Shown here one piece after another: positions 35,264 through 42,666 of a stretch of DNA of 64,000 nucleotides; the stretch's first letter is position 1; each line of letters begins with the position of its first letter. The DNA is from a virus. Position numbers and translations under genes: made by a program. The DNA is taken from positions 1 through 64,000 of IMG/VR virus record IMGVR_UViG_3300018417_000005, one strand, 5' to 3'. The notes beneath the pieces were generated by a model that worked only from the letters and a program-made list of their open reading frames with translations, ran no database searches and was not told the DNA's origin.

Positions 35264-37129
35264 TTAGAGAACTAAAACCCAGTAACCTGGATTATAAGTG
35301 CCTTCATAACTGTTAATCCACTGCGAGCCTGTCCACTTGTATTGTGTAGAACTAGCAGTACTTGTTACGTAATTTTCGGTTGACACATTACTAGAATCGT
35401 AAGACACTATCCAGCTGTTACTGTCAGCGTCGAATTCGATAATATCATTTTCTCTAGCTAAGATATCCCACGCTAATGTAAAATTAGCTTGGCCCGCCAC
35501 TAATTCTAAATTTGATGTCTCGGGTATCTCTGGCGATCCTGGATCTGCTATGCCGGTATTAAACCCTGTAAATGAATAAGTGTATGAATTATTAGCAAAG
35601 TCTAAACCATCGTATCGTACTAATTCAACAATAGTTTTCAAGTCGTTTTCAAATGTAATACTAATAGAGGTCGGCAAATTATCAACACCAGGGGCAACGG
35701 TAATGTCTACGCGCCCGATTTCAACCTCCGGGAAAAACCCTACAGCAAAAATCCCATCATTAGGGAAAGAATCGATATACGTAGTAAACGGATTCCCGTC
35801 GTATAATACATCAGTGTTGGCCGCAATTAAGCCGGGCTCACCCAAATAAACATTGCTTGTATCGTACCAACCTATCTCAGCAATCTCGAAACTAGATTTG
35901 TCCGGACCCTGTAAATCGTTAATTATAATAGTCCAATTGCTTGAGCTTTCCACGTTACCTAATGTAGGCGGAACTGCCGGTACTGCCGGAGTAATAACGG
36001 TTTCATAAACTGCAGGACTTATATCCTCAGTAAGAAGGTAACGTTGTCCTGCAGATGCAGGGTCAAGCCCGTCACCGGGATAAACAGCCCTAGGGTCTAT
36101 AATGCTATCAACACTAGATACGGTGTTAGTAGGCAACGTGTCAGAATCTAACGTAAACGTCATCGTATTATTTGACAGGCTTATACCTCCTACAATAACA
36201 TCTGTATCGTTCTCAGGATCGTTAGTAGTGTTTAATTTAAGCAAGCTAGTAGTAGATACAGTGCCATACATCTCAATGACATTGTTCCACGATTGCTCTA
36301 TGCCAGCGGAATTAAGTAACACAGCAGAACTGCCGCTAATTTGTAAGTAATAATCTCCTGGAGTAACAATAACCTGCGCAGTATTTTCTATACTGCTAAA
36401 GAAGTCATAGTAATCATTATCGAATCCTAAGTCTGCTATACTATCTACAGTGTGAATATCTGCAATAATTTTTTGTATAATAGATTGCGCCTTAACCTTA
36501 GCTGGAGGAGAAATCCAAATAGGCACCTCAAATGTAAGCGTAGCAATATCTAAACTTTCATCAACGCCGGCTGGCACACTTCTGCTAGTCCACGAAGTAT
36601 TAGTTAATGTTATATTAAATACGTTAGACCAATCTAGCGGATTGCTATTGCTTTGTAACTCTAGACTAGGATTAAACAACACAAAAATTTGTTCTAATAA
36701 TTGTAATTTAGTATCAGTGTTTGTAGTCCAAATATCAACTTGTAATGTAAGATCATACGGAACAGGCATATATTTTTGTACAGTGTACAAGTTGCCCTGC
36801 TCAGAAGAGTATGTGCCAGTGTCGGGATCATATAAACGTTCAGCTACTTGTTTAGTGTCTACGTTCATTGGATCTTGTGCGCGTTCTCTCGATAGCTGTA
36901 ACTCATTAATGCTTAGTGCTATAAACGGCGCAGAGTTTACGACGTTCTCTGAGTTGTTCCTCAAAATACTCGATACCATTCTGCTAGCATCACCATAACG
37001 AACAGGCACTCGATTGTAACTGGTGCCGGTGCTTGACACTTCCTTTACTTGAAAGTGAGAAAACACACGAATAAGCTGAAGCAAGTATCGCTTAATTTGT
37101 TCGTCATAAAAGTAGTCAAGATTTGCCAT
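35264..37129 (-). CDS. gp15: Tail completion and sheath stabiliser protein gp15
   Basis: 621 aa. The N-terminal ~230 residues match T4 gp15: YFYDEQIKRYLLQLIRVFSH and RVPVRYGD parallel T4 YFYNSSFRRYATLMGDLFSN and RVPITYAS, and TLTFEVPIWISPPAKVKA parallels the T4 strand ending near WMYPP. T4 gp15 (272 aa) caps the tail tube and sheath and joins tail to head. The extra ~390 residues are Asp/Ser/Thr-rich beta modules absent in T4, possibly exposed at the neck. It is in a minus-strand block. Confidence 0.87.
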   Translation of the reverse strand: MANLDYFYDEQIKRYLLQLIRVFSHFQVKEVSSTGTSYNRVPVRYGDASRMVSSILRNNSENVVNSAPFIALSINELQLSRERAQDPMNVDTKQVAERLYDPDTGTYSSEQGNLYTVQKYMPVPYDLTLQVDIWTTNTDTKLQLLEQIFVLFNPSLELQSNSNPLDWSNVFNITLTNTSWTSRSVPAGVDESLDIATLTFEVPIWISPPAKVKAQSIIQKIIADIHTVDSIADLGFDNDYYDFFSSIENTAQVIVTPGDYYLQISGSSAVLLNSAGIEQSWNNVIEMYGTVSTTSLLKLNTTNDPENDTDVIVGGISLSNNTMTFTLDSDTLPTNTVSSVDSIIDPRAVYPGDGLDPASAGQRYLLTEDISPAVYETVITPAVPAVPPTLGNVESSSNWTIIINDLQGPDKSSFEIAEIGWYDTSNVYLGEPGLIAANTDVLYDGNPFTTYIDSFPNDGIFAVGFFPEVEIGRVDITVAPGVDNLPTSISITFENDLKTIVELVRYDGLDFANNSYTYSFTGFNTGIADPGSPEIPETSNLELVAGQANFTLAWDILARENDIIEFDADSNSWIVSYDSSNVSTENYVTSTASSTQYKWTGSQWINSYEGTYNPGYWVLVL

Positions 37130-37131
37130 TA

Positions 37132-37605
37132 TTAATCCTCAAACTCTGTTACAAGTTCGTACCGTGTCTTTTTACCGTCTTTAAATGCGATAAGTTTCGT
37201 GCCTCTATTATTGCTACGTTTAACAGAAGCATGAACCCATCCACTATTTTCGCCTTCGGCTGGGTTATAAAATTCTAAAATAACTTGATCGAACTTGCAG
37301 TTATTAACAATCCAATCAGCAAGCTCTTTATTTGATACGCCTGCTATTTCCATATCAACAGCTTCGCCCTTACAATGTTGCGATGTGCGCGAGCCTCCTA
37401 TTGCTTTATTTAAGTCAGGTGATCTATAACCGGATGTTACTCTAACAGGTTTACCGAAATGGTCTCTTACTGGCTGACAAATAGTCTCTACTAAATAAAG
37501 CAGATTGTCAAAATGCTCCCTGCTCGGTTCGTTGTTTATACCTTTGCGTTTTGCAGTCTCGGAGCGTGTGAACTCGCTTAAACTAAAATTCTTACTTAAT
37601 TTCAT
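37132..37605 (-). CDS. M15-family D-Ala-D-Ala peptidase (endolysin candidate)
   Basis: 157 aa. It has the M15 zinc motif SGYRSPDLNKAIGGSRTSQH with His77, Asp84 in EAVDME, and His125 in GWVHAS. These peptidases cut peptidoglycan cross-links or stem peptides. No signal peptide or cell-wall-binding domain is seen. I choose the ATG at 37605 preceded by AGAGGAAAC; a TTG at 37617 would add four residues. Position between gp15 and a virion-type gene fits either a lysis enzyme or a virion-associated enzyme. Confidence 0.9.
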   Translation of the reverse strand: MKLSKNFSLSEFTRSETAKRKGINNEPSREHFDNLLYLVETICQPVRDHFGKPVRVTSGYRSPDLNKAIGGSRTSQHCKGEAVDMEIAGVSNKELADWIVNNCKFDQVILEFYNPAEGENSGWVHASVKRSNNRGTKLIAFKDGKKTRYELVTEFED

Positions 37606-37613
37606 GTTTCCTC

Positions 37614-38675
37614 TCAATTATCTGTTTTAGGTAATACAACTTTGCTGAGATTAGTTTTCTCAGGAGCAGTAGTACCGTCTGTGTTTGTTGTTGTATTGTC
37701 GTTGTTGACAAATGTTGTAAGTAGTTTATTAGCAGATGCCCAAACGTCACGTGTATCAGTTTCAACATAAATCCAACGTGTACCGGATTTTCTAAATAAT
37801 CTGTCTGGCTCAAAATCTGTACGTAAAAAGTAATCGCCATCTACGACACCGCTTGTTGGGAAAGTAGTACCTGTGCCTACAACAGCAGTACCATTCGGAG
37901 GATTACCGTCTCCAGAGAAAAAATCTACTACAGGCTTATCTGGAACTTCTGGATCGTAAAATAAATGTGCAGTTTCTCTATATTGCGGATCGTATGGAAC
38001 TTCGAGTTCTGCCGCGGCTAAGATAGCATCATTGATAGCAATGTCGTCTGCGTAAGTACTAATAAGATTACGTAAATCTTCCTCGTTCTCACCAGTGCCA
38101 AGAATATCTCTGTATTCCTGGCTGTCTGTAATAGGACCTAACTTAACTCTCCAAAGATGTGGCCACCAGCGTGGATCATAACCTTCGGCTGGCCTAGCGC
38201 CATCTGTAATTACATAAAATCCGTTTATGGCTTCGTCACTACCTAACAAAATATCGTCACGTAGATGAGGAAGTTCAATAACATCACCAGGCATAAGTTT
38301 TCTGCCTAATGATTCGAACATACTTTCTATATGGAAATTCATAAACAGCGTACCGTTTGCTAAAAATAAACCAAACTGTGTTAAATCGTACGCATCATTA
38401 TCTTGTATATTGTACTGCCCGCGCATTTCGTATACAGTAGTATCATACTTGCGGTCTCTGTTTTCTAAGAATAGTAAATCTTGTATAAATGTAGGATCGT
38501 CTGTGCCTGCGGTTGCTGGCCTAGTTGGATCATTTACGTCAGGTTGGTCATTAGCACCCAAATACTTATGTACAAGCACACCAGTGCCGCCAGCATACAA
38601 ATGTTCACCAACAATTCTGTCTATAAAGCTAAAATCGTTCGTTTTTATTGGGTTCCAGAGACTTAAACGTGGCAT
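37614..38675 (-). CDS. Conserved virion-type protein, first gene of minus-strand block
   Basis: 353 aa. Segments such as QDLLFLENRDRKYD, YDLTQFGLFLANGTLFMNFH, MPGDVIELPHLRDD and WWPHLWRVKLGPITDSQEY are, as I recall, conserved in a structural protein of T4-like cyanophages. I cannot assign a T4 gene number. The C-terminus (about 215-353) is acidic and variable. It has a GAGGAAAA ribosome site and a late box 27 nt upstream. Association with gp15 suggests a neck or tail-completion role. Confidence 0.7.
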   Translation of the reverse strand: MPRLSLWNPIKTNDFSFIDRIVGEHLYAGGTGVLVHKYLGANDQPDVNDPTRPATAGTDDPTFIQDLLFLENRDRKYDTTVYEMRGQYNIQDNDAYDLTQFGLFLANGTLFMNFHIESMFESLGRKLMPGDVIELPHLRDDILLGSDEAINGFYVITDGARPAEGYDPRWWPHLWRVKLGPITDSQEYRDILGTGENEEDLRNLISTYADDIAINDAILAAAELEVPYDPQYRETAHLFYDPEVPDKPVVDFFSGDGNPPNGTAVVGTGTTFPTSGVVDGDYFLRTDFEPDRLFRKSGTRWIYVETDTRDVWASANKLLTTFVNNDNTTTNTDGTTAPEKTNLSKVVLPKTDN

Positions 38676-38702
38676 TAATTTTCCTCAAATGTTATATAAC
38701 AC

Positions 38703-38710
38703 TATTTATC
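38703..38710 (-). promoter_or_regulatory. Late promoter box for the minus-strand block
   Basis: GATAAATA on the minus strand, 27 nt before the ATG at 38675. It would drive the 353-aa gene, the M15 peptidase, gp15 and the NUDIX gene. Confidence 0.75.
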
Positions 38711-38755
38711 AATAACTTGCAAGGGTAGAAAATCCAAAAAAGGTTGCTAAATAAC

Positions 38756-38783
38756 TTGACATACTCTTATTTGAGTGTATAAT
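38756..38783 (+). promoter_or_regulatory. Sigma70-like early promoter
   Basis: TTGACA (38756-38761), a 16-bp spacer, TATAAT (38778-38783). Both hexamers match the bacterial consensus. It points to the genes at 38815 and 39033 and is back to back with the late box of the minus block. Confidence 0.88.
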
Positions 38784-38814
38784 AGTAGAACTTAAACAAT
38801 AATGGGTAGAAAAA

Positions 38815-39033
38815 ATGGAAGATTATATGTGGGTATTTTTGGGTGTAATTGCTCTCAACAGTTACTTTTCGTTTAAGGCGGGAGAGTCCAGCGGAAAATG
38901 GGTTGCTGTTCTCGGCACTATTAGATTTTTAAGCAAGTCTAACGCACTTAAGTCGTCATCTAATATTGACGATTTTAATGAGTGGCCACAAGAACTCCGC
39001 GAAGCATACAATAACAAAGAGGTGTTAAAATAA
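38815..39033 (+). CDS. Small membrane protein
   Basis: 72 aa. One probable transmembrane helix near the N-terminus (YMWVFLGVIALNSYFSF), then a Gly/Ser stretch and a charged helical tail. It is the first gene after an early promoter. Its last base is the first base of the next ATG (TAATG). No family recognised; small membrane proteins of this type are common in marine T4-like phages. Confidence 0.6.
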   Translation: MEDYMWVFLGVIALNSYFSFKAGESSGKWVAVLGTIRFLSKSNALKSSSNIDDFNEWPQELREAYNNKEVLK

Positions 39034-40178
39034 TGGCTGTACGTAAAAAGAAGAATGTGTATTTAACACCCGAACCTGTATGGGCTAATCTCAAGAAAGC
39101 GGCTACCGGTACAGAAGACGAACGCTACAAAGCTCACCAACATGCTGAATTCTTTGTCCACTACGAAATTGATAACAAGGCAAAGATTAAAGCAACTAAA
39201 GACTTTCTAAAAACATACAAATTAACTAAAGAACAGCGTAAGCAATTAAATCTATTGCCGGATTACACGTTTGTTCATGTCGGCAAATATATCTGGATTA
39301 CAAATAAACTTGGCTTCTCATACGAAGCCTTAGACGCAGGTATAGCAGAATACGTAGTAGAGTGGATTGAACTTAGCAAAGACTTGAAAGAATTAAAACT
39401 TGAAGAAGAAGCCGCCAAACCTGAAAAGAAAGTAGTTACTATTCAGCAACGTATGCGCGAACAGGTAGTTGGATTAACTAGTGAATGGGAAGGCTACATC
39501 GACGACTTAGTTGATGGCAACTTTACTCTAGCAAAATTTGAGCCTTATAACGATATGCTAGCATTTGATGGCGGATTGATAAAAGCTAATCACGCTAAAA
39601 TCATTAAAGACGTATTTGAGCCTGCTTATACTGAAATAGTAGAAGTAATCGAAGGCGACGATGCGGAATTAACACAGGCATACGATCATTTGAGTGCTAA
39701 AAAGAAGAAGGAATTCTTAGCATTCTTTGACAAAATTAACGCGGCTTGCGACACATACATTAAAACTAGCAAAGCAACACGCAAGACACGCAAACCTAAA
39801 TCAGTTAGTAAAGAAAAACTTGTAGCTAAACTAAAATATCAAATAAACGATAGTAAGTTAGGTATTGCTAGCATTAATCCAGCTGATATTATAGATGCTA
39901 GAGAGCTTTGGGTGTATAATACCAAATACAGAAAGATTGGTGTTTATAAGGCTGACGATATAGGTCCAAGTCTAAGCGTAAAAGGCGCGTCGATTATAAA
40001 CTTTATGGAAAACCTAAGTTTTCAGAAAACGCTACGTAAGCCCGAAGAGCAACTTAAACTGTTCAAAGGCAACGCAAAGACTAAGTACGGAAAAGCATTC
40101 GATAGCATCAAAGCTACGGATACTAAGTTAAACGGCAGACTAGGACCTAACATAGTGATTCTAAAAGCATTTAGTTGA
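39033..40178 (+). CDS. Conserved protein of unknown function
   Basis: 381 aa, basic and mostly helical. The C-terminal part (LGIASINPADIIDARELWVY, NTKYRKIGVYKADD, then KLNGRLGPNIVILKAF) is, as I recall, a conserved domain in T4-like cyanophages and pelagiphages without known function. Early promoter upstream and coupling to a small membrane protein suggest an early or middle role. Its TGA stop is part of the next late box. Confidence 0.7.
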   Translation: MAVRKKKNVYLTPEPVWANLKKAATGTEDERYKAHQHAEFFVHYEIDNKAKIKATKDFLKTYKLTKEQRKQLNLLPDYTFVHVGKYIWITNKLGFSYEALDAGIAEYVVEWIELSKDLKELKLEEEAAKPEKKVVTIQQRMREQVVGLTSEWEGYIDDLVDGNFTLAKFEPYNDMLAFDGGLIKANHAKIIKDVFEPAYTEIVEVIEGDDAELTQAYDHLSAKKKKEFLAFFDKINAACDTYIKTSKATRKTRKPKSVSKEKLVAKLKYQINDSKLGIASINPADIIDARELWVYNTKYRKIGVYKADDIGPSLSVKGASIINFMENLSFQKTLRKPEEQLKLFKGNAKTKYGKAFDSIKATDTKLNGRLGPNIVILKAFS

Positions 40179-40184
40179 TAAATA
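40177..40184 (+). promoter_or_regulatory. Late promoter box overlapping a stop codon
   Basis: GATAAATA shares its first two bases with the TGA stop at 40176-40178 and lies 24 nt before the gp13 ATG. Confidence 0.72.
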
Positions 40185-40208
40185 CTGTAAAGTATTTGGA
40201 GAAACTAC

Positions 40209-40970
40209 ATGCCTATTAATCAGATCGGCTACTTAAGCCGAGAAGAACTTATTAAAGAATTACGATTGCGGTTAGCCGACGATATGGTAGACGTTGAACT
40301 GGACCGACAACATTACGATGTTGCTATTGATAAAGCATTAGCAGTCTACAGGCAAACCAGTAGCGGTAGCACTGAGGAAAGTGTAGTATTTTTTAGCACT
40401 ATTGCAGGTGTAACAGAATACACCTTTCCGGATGAGGTTATGGAAGTACAGCGTCTTTACAGACGAGGCATCGGCACTAACAGTGGCGGCGGTACAAACT
40501 TCGATCCATTTGATGTAGCATTTAACAATATGTACATGCTTCAGGCAGGCCAGATTGGTGGTCTTGCGGTATTTGACGCATTTGCGCAGTACAAAGAAAC
40601 AATTAGTAGAATATTCGGTAGCGAATACGACTTTAACTGGAATAGAAATACTAAGAAGTTAAAAATACTTAGAAATATAAGACATACAGAAGAAGTGTTA
40701 GCAGTAGTAAACAATTTCATCCCTGAGAGTGTTTTGTTGAGAGATGTTTATGCTAATCCTTGGTTAGCTAATTACTCATTGGCAATGTCTAAGTATATGC
40801 TCGGCGAAGCACGTAGCAAGTACCAAAGCGGATTACCCGGCGCAGGCGGAAATATCCAACTTAATGGTGAAGCTCTAAAAGCAGAAGCCGTTGCAGAACT
40901 GGAAGCACTTAAGGAACAAGTACACAACATGGAAGAGGGCAATTTCCCACTCGGCTTCATTATCGGGTAG
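40209..40970 (+). CDS. gp13: Neck protein gp13
   Basis: 253 aa. The N-terminus (NQIGYLSREELIKELRLRLA, DMVDVELDRQHYDVAIDKAL) and the FDPFDVAFNNMYMLQAGQ segment are characteristic of gp13 of marine T4-like phages. In T4 gp13 (309 aa) joins the head portal to the tail with gp14. TTGGAGAAAC is the ribosome site. Its 3' end overlaps the minus-strand homing endonuclease by 11 bp. gp14 is not recognised nearby. Confidence 0.8.
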   Translation: MPINQIGYLSREELIKELRLRLADDMVDVELDRQHYDVAIDKALAVYRQTSSGSTEESVVFFSTIAGVTEYTFPDEVMEVQRLYRRGIGTNSGGGTNFDPFDVAFNNMYMLQAGQIGGLAVFDAFAQYKETISRIFGSEYDFNWNRNTKKLKILRNIRHTEEVLAVVNNFIPESVLLRDVYANPWLANYSLAMSKYMLGEARSKYQSGLPGAGGNIQLNGEALKAEAVAELEALKEQVHNMEEGNFPLGFIIG

Positions 40971-41781
40971 CACTAGTCCTAGCTACGCTAACGGCCCGTC
41001 TTTGCCCTTCTGATTTATTGTGCTTTATGATTTTTTCTCTGTGATTTTCAGATAACAACCGTCCTTTCGATAACACTTTTCGTCTTTTATCGTCTGGCGT
41101 TAGCCGATAATTTTTAGCCCCGTCATTATACCAAGACCTGCCTACTGCGTCTTGGCTATTAGAAATCTTCATTCTTTCTTTAGTAGTATCTGATACTTTC
41201 TTTCCCTTACAACTTCTTGACATGTTTTCTTTATATTCTTGTGTCCGTGGAGGCCGGTTCTTCGCCGAAGCAGTTACTTTATTTTTAAACGCTTGTGTAT
41301 AGCCCGAATCTAGCAATTTTGCTTTTGGGTCATTCGGAAACAATAGAAAATTGCTACTTCCGTTATTAAATCCTCTCCGTCCGGTTATTTGCTTTCTTCT
41401 AAGTATTTTTTGTTCTTCGGTTACTTTGTTGCCAGTATTTGGTCCAGACTGGTTATAAAACGCAGGATAAGCATTATTATTAGCCCAATCGTTTTTTCTG
41501 TATACTCTTGTTATTATTTTGTTCTCATACAAGATAGCATCATCTTTGTGGTCAAACGTCCAGCATAATCTGTACTCGAATCGTTCGGGGTGATATTTAA
41601 ATTCTTCCTTGAACTTGCCGGAGGTATGGTATTTTATACCAAAATCGCTAAGTGGACTTACTTTATTTGCCCAACGAACACCATAATATTTGGTATTAGA
41701 CAGTATGTGTTTAATGTAATATGTGTACGGTAATACGTCGGTAAATCTTTTATGTTTTTTGATAGAGTTATAAATACTCAT
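40960..41781 (-). CDS. Free-standing GIY-YIG-type homing endonuclease
   Basis: 273 aa, basic. Near the N-terminus YTYYIKHILSNTKYYGVRWA resembles the GIY-YIG core of phage homing endonucleases (Y-x2-G-V/W-R spacing). The C-terminal half has three NUMOD3-like DNA-binding segments: VTEEQKILRRKQI, SDTTKERMKISNSQ and SENHREKIIKHNKS. It is inserted on the opposite strand between gp13 and dNMP kinase, a typical place for a mobile intergenic endonuclease. GAAAGGAG precedes the ATG. Confidence 0.75.
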   Translation of the reverse strand: MSIYNSIKKHKRFTDVLPYTYYIKHILSNTKYYGVRWANKVSPLSDFGIKYHTSGKFKEEFKYHPERFEYRLCWTFDHKDDAILYENKIITRVYRKNDWANNNAYPAFYNQSGPNTGNKVTEEQKILRRKQITGRRGFNNGSSNFLLFPNDPKAKLLDSGYTQAFKNKVTASAKNRPPRTQEYKENMSRSCKGKKVSDTTKERMKISNSQDAVGRSWYNDGAKNYRLTPDDKRRKVLSKGRLLSENHREKIIKHNKSEGQRRAVSVARTSATR

Positions 41782-41806
41782 GCTGATACTCCTTTCTAGT
41801 ATTAGA

Positions 41807-41834
41807 GTAGATGGTGCTCCAACACGCGATCTAC
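41807..41834 (-). promoter_or_regulatory. Hairpin in the leader of the homing endonuclease
   Basis: Arms GTAGAT (41807-41812) and ATCTAC (41829-41834) are perfectly complementary, with an inner GTG/CAC pair block around a 6-nt loop. It lies between the late box at 41840 and the ribosome site. T4 homing endonuclease genes often have leader hairpins that block early translation; the same role is inferred here. Confidence 0.45.
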
Positions 41835-41839
41835 ACTTT

Positions 41840-41847
41840 TATTTATC
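41840..41847 (-). promoter_or_regulatory. Late promoter box (minus strand)
   Basis: GATAAATA on the minus strand, 58 nt before the homing endonuclease ATG. This unusually long leader contains the hairpin at 41807-41834. Confidence 0.65.
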
Positions 41848-41854
41848 ATAATAC

Positions 41855-41882
41855 TTGACAATACATAAATAAGTGTTATAAT
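41855..41882 (+). promoter_or_regulatory. Sigma70-like early promoter for dNMP kinase
   Basis: TTGACA (41855-41860), a 16-bp spacer, TATAAT (41877-41882). The spacer contains CATAAATA, a possible late box. The kinase start lies 28 nt downstream. Confidence 0.88.
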
Positions 41883-41910
41883 TTAAAATAAATGCTCGGA
41901 GGATAGTCTC

Positions 41911-42561
41911 ATTATAATAGGACTCGTTGGATTAATAGGAAGTGGAAAAGGTACAGTAGCAGGAATGTTCGAGGAAGCTGGCTGTGCAACAGATAGTTTT
42001 GCGGCGCCACTCAAGGATGTGTGTTCGGCAATATTCGGTTGGCCACGAGACTTATTAGAAGGCGACACTGTTGAAAGCAGAGAATTCCGAGAAACCCCAG
42101 ACTTGTTTTGGTCAAAAAAATTAGATATTCCAAATTTTACTCCCCGCCTTGCATTACAGCTACTTGGCACTGATGTCCTACGTAAGCATTGGCACGAAGA
42201 CTTATGGATGGATAGTTTGGAATATCGCATTCGTAAAAGTCACAAAGATCAAACAGTAGTAATAAGTGATGCACGTTTCCAAAACGAACTAAAACTAATT
42301 AACCGCATGGGCGGCAAAGTTATTTGGGTTAGACGCAACGAACTACCTGAATGGTGGGACACTGCTAAAGACGCAAACGATAGCGCAGTCGCACATAAGA
42401 TTATGAAAACTAAGTACAAAGATGTACACGAATCTGAATGGAACTGGGTAGGTAGTCCGGTAGACTACGTTATTCACAATGACGGCTCCATCGAAGATTT
42501 AGAAGAAAAAGTTAAGAATATTCAAAAATCACTTCTTATCCCTTCCCTTAAATTAGTATAA
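41911..42561 (+). CDS. gp1: Deoxynucleoside monophosphate kinase (T4 gp1-like), ATT start
   Basis: 216 aa from ATT at 41911. The P-loop GLIGSGKGT comes at residues 7-15, and QLLGTDVLRKHWHEDLWMDS plus VISDARFQNE match T4 gp1, which phosphorylates dNMPs. The first ATG in frame (41965) falls after the P-loop, so it cannot be the start of a working kinase. The frame is open back to a stop at 41884, and CGGAGGA lies 7 nt before ATT. No ATG, GTG or TTG exists between. Slightly shorter than T4 gp1 (241 aa). Confidence 0.87.
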   Translation: MIIGLVGLIGSGKGTVAGMFEEAGCATDSFAAPLKDVCSAIFGWPRDLLEGDTVESREFRETPDLFWSKKLDIPNFTPRLALQLLGTDVLRKHWHEDLWMDSLEYRIRKSHKDQTVVISDARFQNELKLINRMGGKVIWVRRNELPEWWDTAKDANDSAVAHKIMKTKYKDVHESEWNWVGSPVDYVIHNDGSIEDLEEKVKNIQKSLLIPSLKLV

Positions 42562-42622
42562 TACCACCTAATATCTCCTAAATTGGGCTAATAGCCTAAA
42601 TCGCCTTATATTTGGACGATTT

Positions 42623-42630
42623 GATAAATA
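42623..42630 (+). promoter_or_regulatory. Late promoter box
   Basis: GATAAATA, 36 nt before the sheath ATG; TAGGAGAAGA is the ribosome site. Upstream in the gap is a weak hairpin (42583-42599) without a T-tract. Confidence 0.78.
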
Positions 42631-42666
42631 TAGTTACAACGCACTCTAAACTTAGGAGAAGAGATT

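Noticed and set aside
41770-41777. TATAAATA on the plus strand as a perfect T4 late promoter
   Set aside because: It is antisense inside the start of the homing endonuclease gene and no plus-strand gene follows closely; probably chance.
42583-42599. Hairpin TTGGGCT/AGCCTAA after dNMP kinase as a terminator
   Set aside because: Only seven pairs with one G-U and no T-tract follow.
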